From the NCBI RefSeq assembly GCF_023278565.1, contig NC_064672.1, positions 1,054,001 to 1,118,000 on the forward strand: DNA of 64,000 nt. The letters are read 5' to 3'. The stretch comes from Colletotrichum lupini. Its lineage: Eukaryota > Ascomycota > Sordariomycetes > Glomerellales > Glomerellaceae. Below, piece by piece: positions 61,371-64,000 of this stretch. How positions within the stretch are numbered: the first letter of the stretch is position 1; every line of letters begins with the position of its first letter. A program made the translations under genes and the position numbers. Under the pieces are notes generated by a model. It did not search any database. It saw only the letters and a program-made list of their open reading frames with translations, and was not told the DNA's origin.

Positions 61371-63400
61371 CCTATTCTTATCTAAAGGAAACGTAAGATT
61401 AATACCTAAAATAAACTAATTAAAGAAATAATCTAGAAGAATAGCTCCCGGATAGACCTCCCCTATTATTATTCCATTTTACAACGTAATTTATTTGGTA
61501 AATACTAATTAACCCCGCATAGAATATAAAATACGACTAGCTACTAGTTAATAACTATTATAATAATAATCGATATTCTAAACTATTAGCCCCCGTAAAC
61601 TATATAAATATTTGAAATAGTAAATAAAAACCTAATTAGCGAGTTTACTAATATAGGACTATACTTTATAAGCGGCGACGCTCGTAGAATCTAATTAAGT
61701 ATAGCCTCTTATATAATAATATACTAATATACTTAGACATAGTTCGTACGCTACTTAAACTATAGCTACGCTAAGCTAATAAATACGATACTTAAAAGCA
61801 TAGAGGTAAGAGTAATTAAATAGTCGTTAACTTAGTACGATATCGTTTACTTAATCTTACTTATATTCTTAAGAACTTACGACCTTTTTAACGAAGTAAA
61901 CGTAAAAGAAAATATAATATAGCTTATTAATAATAACTATAAGAAAACCTTTATTAATAGAGACTACTACTAGTCTATTTCTTTGCCGTTTTTTAATACT
62001 ATCTTATTATATCTAGAGACTACGTAGGTTTTATAGTGCTCCTCGCTATTGCATTTGGGAGGGAGAGTATTATTAGTTTTTATAGCCTTAGACCTTAGCG
62101 TATAAGGCCTTAAGAGTACTAAAAGATAAACAAAATAAAAAGTAAGGCGAGTAATAAAAGAGTTAACTAGGAATAAGAATAAGGTTCTCTTACTTCCAAA
62201 AACCCTATAAAAAAAGATATTAAAACCGCGTGTAGCCTACGTATAGCTTAAATAAATAAACGAGACTAAATTTTAAGAGCTCGTAAGTGCTCTTACTTAT
62301 TTTACGTAACTTTCCCTTATCGTTAACTGCTTTAGCCTGTTTTACGTCCGTATTATAGCCGTTCCTTTATATCGTTTATTTTAAGCCTTAGTATATAGAG
62401 TCGATCCTTCCTTATAAAGTAGTTATGAAATAAATCGCCGAACTACCTTCTTTTAATAACTTAAAACGTAGTATAATTTATAAAATAGTTAATCCTATTC
62501 TATTATATTTGTAAACGGGCTTTCTTAAGTAGGCTATTTAGCTAGGTAGTTAACTTAACGATTTTATATATAAGATTAATAACAACTTATTATAGCTACC
62601 GTATCGCTCTAAGCTTATAGTAGAGTATATTACTTTCTTATTATAAAACGTTAATAACTATATTATACTACTTATTAAACTGCTTTATAAGCCTAAGGAG
62701 TAGATTATTAAGCTTAAATATATCGGAATAGACGCTTAATATGCGACGAGGTTCTATTTTTGTTATAGTACTTTTCCGGTTTAGTAATAATCGGATTAAG
62801 TACTTTAGGGTCGTTTATATTTAGCTCTAGGGCCTCTATTATTAAGTAATATTAGTTACTATACTTATAAATATTAAGGAGTTCCTTACAGTTCGATTTC
62901 AAATACTTAACTACTACTGTACTAATAAAATATAGATATATCGCTCTTTGAGGGATACTTACTAGCTCCGATTGCTATTAATTATTTATATTCCCCCCGG
63001 TTACTAACTACTTATCTTTACCCGAATACTAAAAACGTTACTAAATATCTACTAATTCGAACTATTCTATTAGCGCCCTCCCCCTTTATAACTCATAACT
63101 AATATAGCTAAGCGTATTATCTTAAGAGTCCTACTTATTAATAGTAATATATAGAACCTCCCCTTAGATTTCGCTATCTTTCTATACTATTTACTAATAT
63201 AGGCTAATATTAGTAGAGCGGTACTCTATAGTAGTCTTATCTACCTATAGCAGGGTCTATAGCGGCTATAAAACTCTTTTATAATAGATGCGAATTAGTA
63301 TTTACGCCTCCTAGCGGCGATTATTCTTATTCAGAAATACTAAGAAAATAATATATATAAAATACCGTTCTAAACTAGCCTCGTAGCTAAAGCATACTTA
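61371..63400. other. Mostly RIP-degraded DNA, no gene resolved
   Basis: Some surviving CA/TG near 62.02-62.07 kb. Short open + stretches occur but could not be joined or identified. No repeats shared with the window were seen. Confidence 0.4.
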
Positions 63401-63419
63401 TTCTAATTTATAAACAATA

Positions 63420-63994
63420 ATATTAATATTACTAAGAGTAGACTTTTGAGGGATATAGCTTAGGACTTAAGTATAGATAGTAAGGAGATATATAGGATAT
63501 TACTATATAGCTAGCCCATAGGTCGGATATCGGGCCGGCGCTATTAAAATACGAACCTATCTCTACCTCATTCTAAAAATAGGAGTATTAATATATAACC
63601 TAACTAAATAGAATAAGTCGGAATATAGAAGTTAATATTTTCTATAGTCTTTCGCTCCATCTCTAATTCATCCTAGCTTTTAACTATCCTAATTTAGGTT
63701 ATATTTATAACGGCGACTAGAGTCTGTTTTCCTCGTCTAAAGTTAATAAGCAAAACTCGAGGCGGTTTACGGAAAGATTCTATTAAAAACCTAATCGATA
63801 TTATAATAATAAGAAACGCGAGACCTCTATTATTATCTAAAAAGAAGATAAAAGGTATAAAAGTTCGGATAACGGACTAGGTAATAGATTTAGTTCTGCT
63901 TAAAAGAAATAATAGTTATTCCTTTTATTAGTAGCGTAAACTTAGTCTTTACGTACTATATAATATTATATTAACGCGGGTAGTTAGTTTCTAA
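63420..63994 (+). pseudogene. Decayed protein-coding frame at the window end, unknown family
   Basis: One + frame runs about 190 codons to a TAA at 63992-63994, with Gln-type stops. It starts with a helix-turn-helix-like stretch (SRLLRDIAQDLSIDSKEIYR near 63437) and continues with CFPRLKLISKTRGGLRKD near 63729 and LLLSKKKIKGIKVRI near 63830. The HTH-like start would suit a transposase or DNA-binding protein, but no catalytic motif was found. The gene may begin upstream, beyond what I could read. Confidence 0.38.
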
Positions 63995-64000
63995 GACGTT

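Noticed and set aside
61355..61375. Primer-binding-site-like string (actatcagagagcg on the minus strand) resembling an initiator-Met tRNA match
   Set aside because: The match is short and imperfect, and there is no LTR end next to it.
1..64000. tRNA, rRNA and telomeric repeats
   Set aside because: No cloverleaf with an intact acceptor stem, no rRNA-like GC-rich conserved block and no TTAGGG arrays were seen. RIP would also hide old copies.

Overview
This window reads as a gene-dead, AT-rich block from a filamentous ascomycete (Pezizomycotina) saturated by repeat-induced point mutation (RIP). The dinucleotides CA and TG are nearly absent, TA is in great excess, and CG survives. That is the trace of C-to-T change in CpA on both strands. 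ATG start codons and TGA stops have largely vanished with TG, former Gln (CAG/CAA) and Trp codons appear as TAG/TAA, and almost no ATG-started frame reaches 60 codons. No intact protein gene can be supported. What can be read are fossils: frames that stay open except at Gln-type stops, plus repeat boundaries and target-site duplications. The species cannot be named from the sequence.

Layout. 718-7007 is a complete but dead Ty3/gypsy chromovirus on the + strand (LTR, gag, pol with protease-RT-RNase H-integrase-chromodomain, polypurine tract, LTR). 7.3-8.8 kb is a decayed + strand frame of unknown product. 10.45-10.77 kb is the first of four copies of a ~325 bp TIR element. 10.8-12.7 kb is a decayed minus-strand frame. 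19.5-20.3 kb is a decayed fungal protein kinase, followed by unknown + frames at 20.8-22.6 and 23.2-23.9 kb. 28.3-29.4 kb is an unclassified 1.1 kb mobile repeat with a 16 bp target duplication. Its inverted sister lies at 58.0-59.1 kb with a 17 bp duplication. 29.75-36.09 kb is the second gypsy copy, on the minus strand.

38.1-40.1 kb is a long decayed + gene of unknown family. 44.5-47.05 kb is a decayed DUF3435/FluG-type gene with C-terminal C2H2 fingers; this superfamily includes the tyrosine recombinases of Starship elements. It meets a decayed minus-strand gene (47.35-49.4 kb) tail to tail. Three minisatellites stand out: a 13 bp unit repeated 29 times without indel at 52,562-52,938, a 15 bp unit at 22.7 kb, and a 13-14 bp unit at 17.0 kb. 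55.6-60.5 kb is a nest of small TIR elements around the second 1.1 kb repeat. 60.9-61.4 kb is the one clear island that kept its CA/TG.

Interpretation. The block looks like an AT-isochore or accessory/centromere-like compartment. It holds transposons together with host-like accessory genes (kinase, DUF3435, several unknowns) that were themselves RIPped. RIP needs a duplicated target or spread from one, so these genes probably once existed in several copies, as on a large mobile element or a duplicated accessory segment. That last step is inference.
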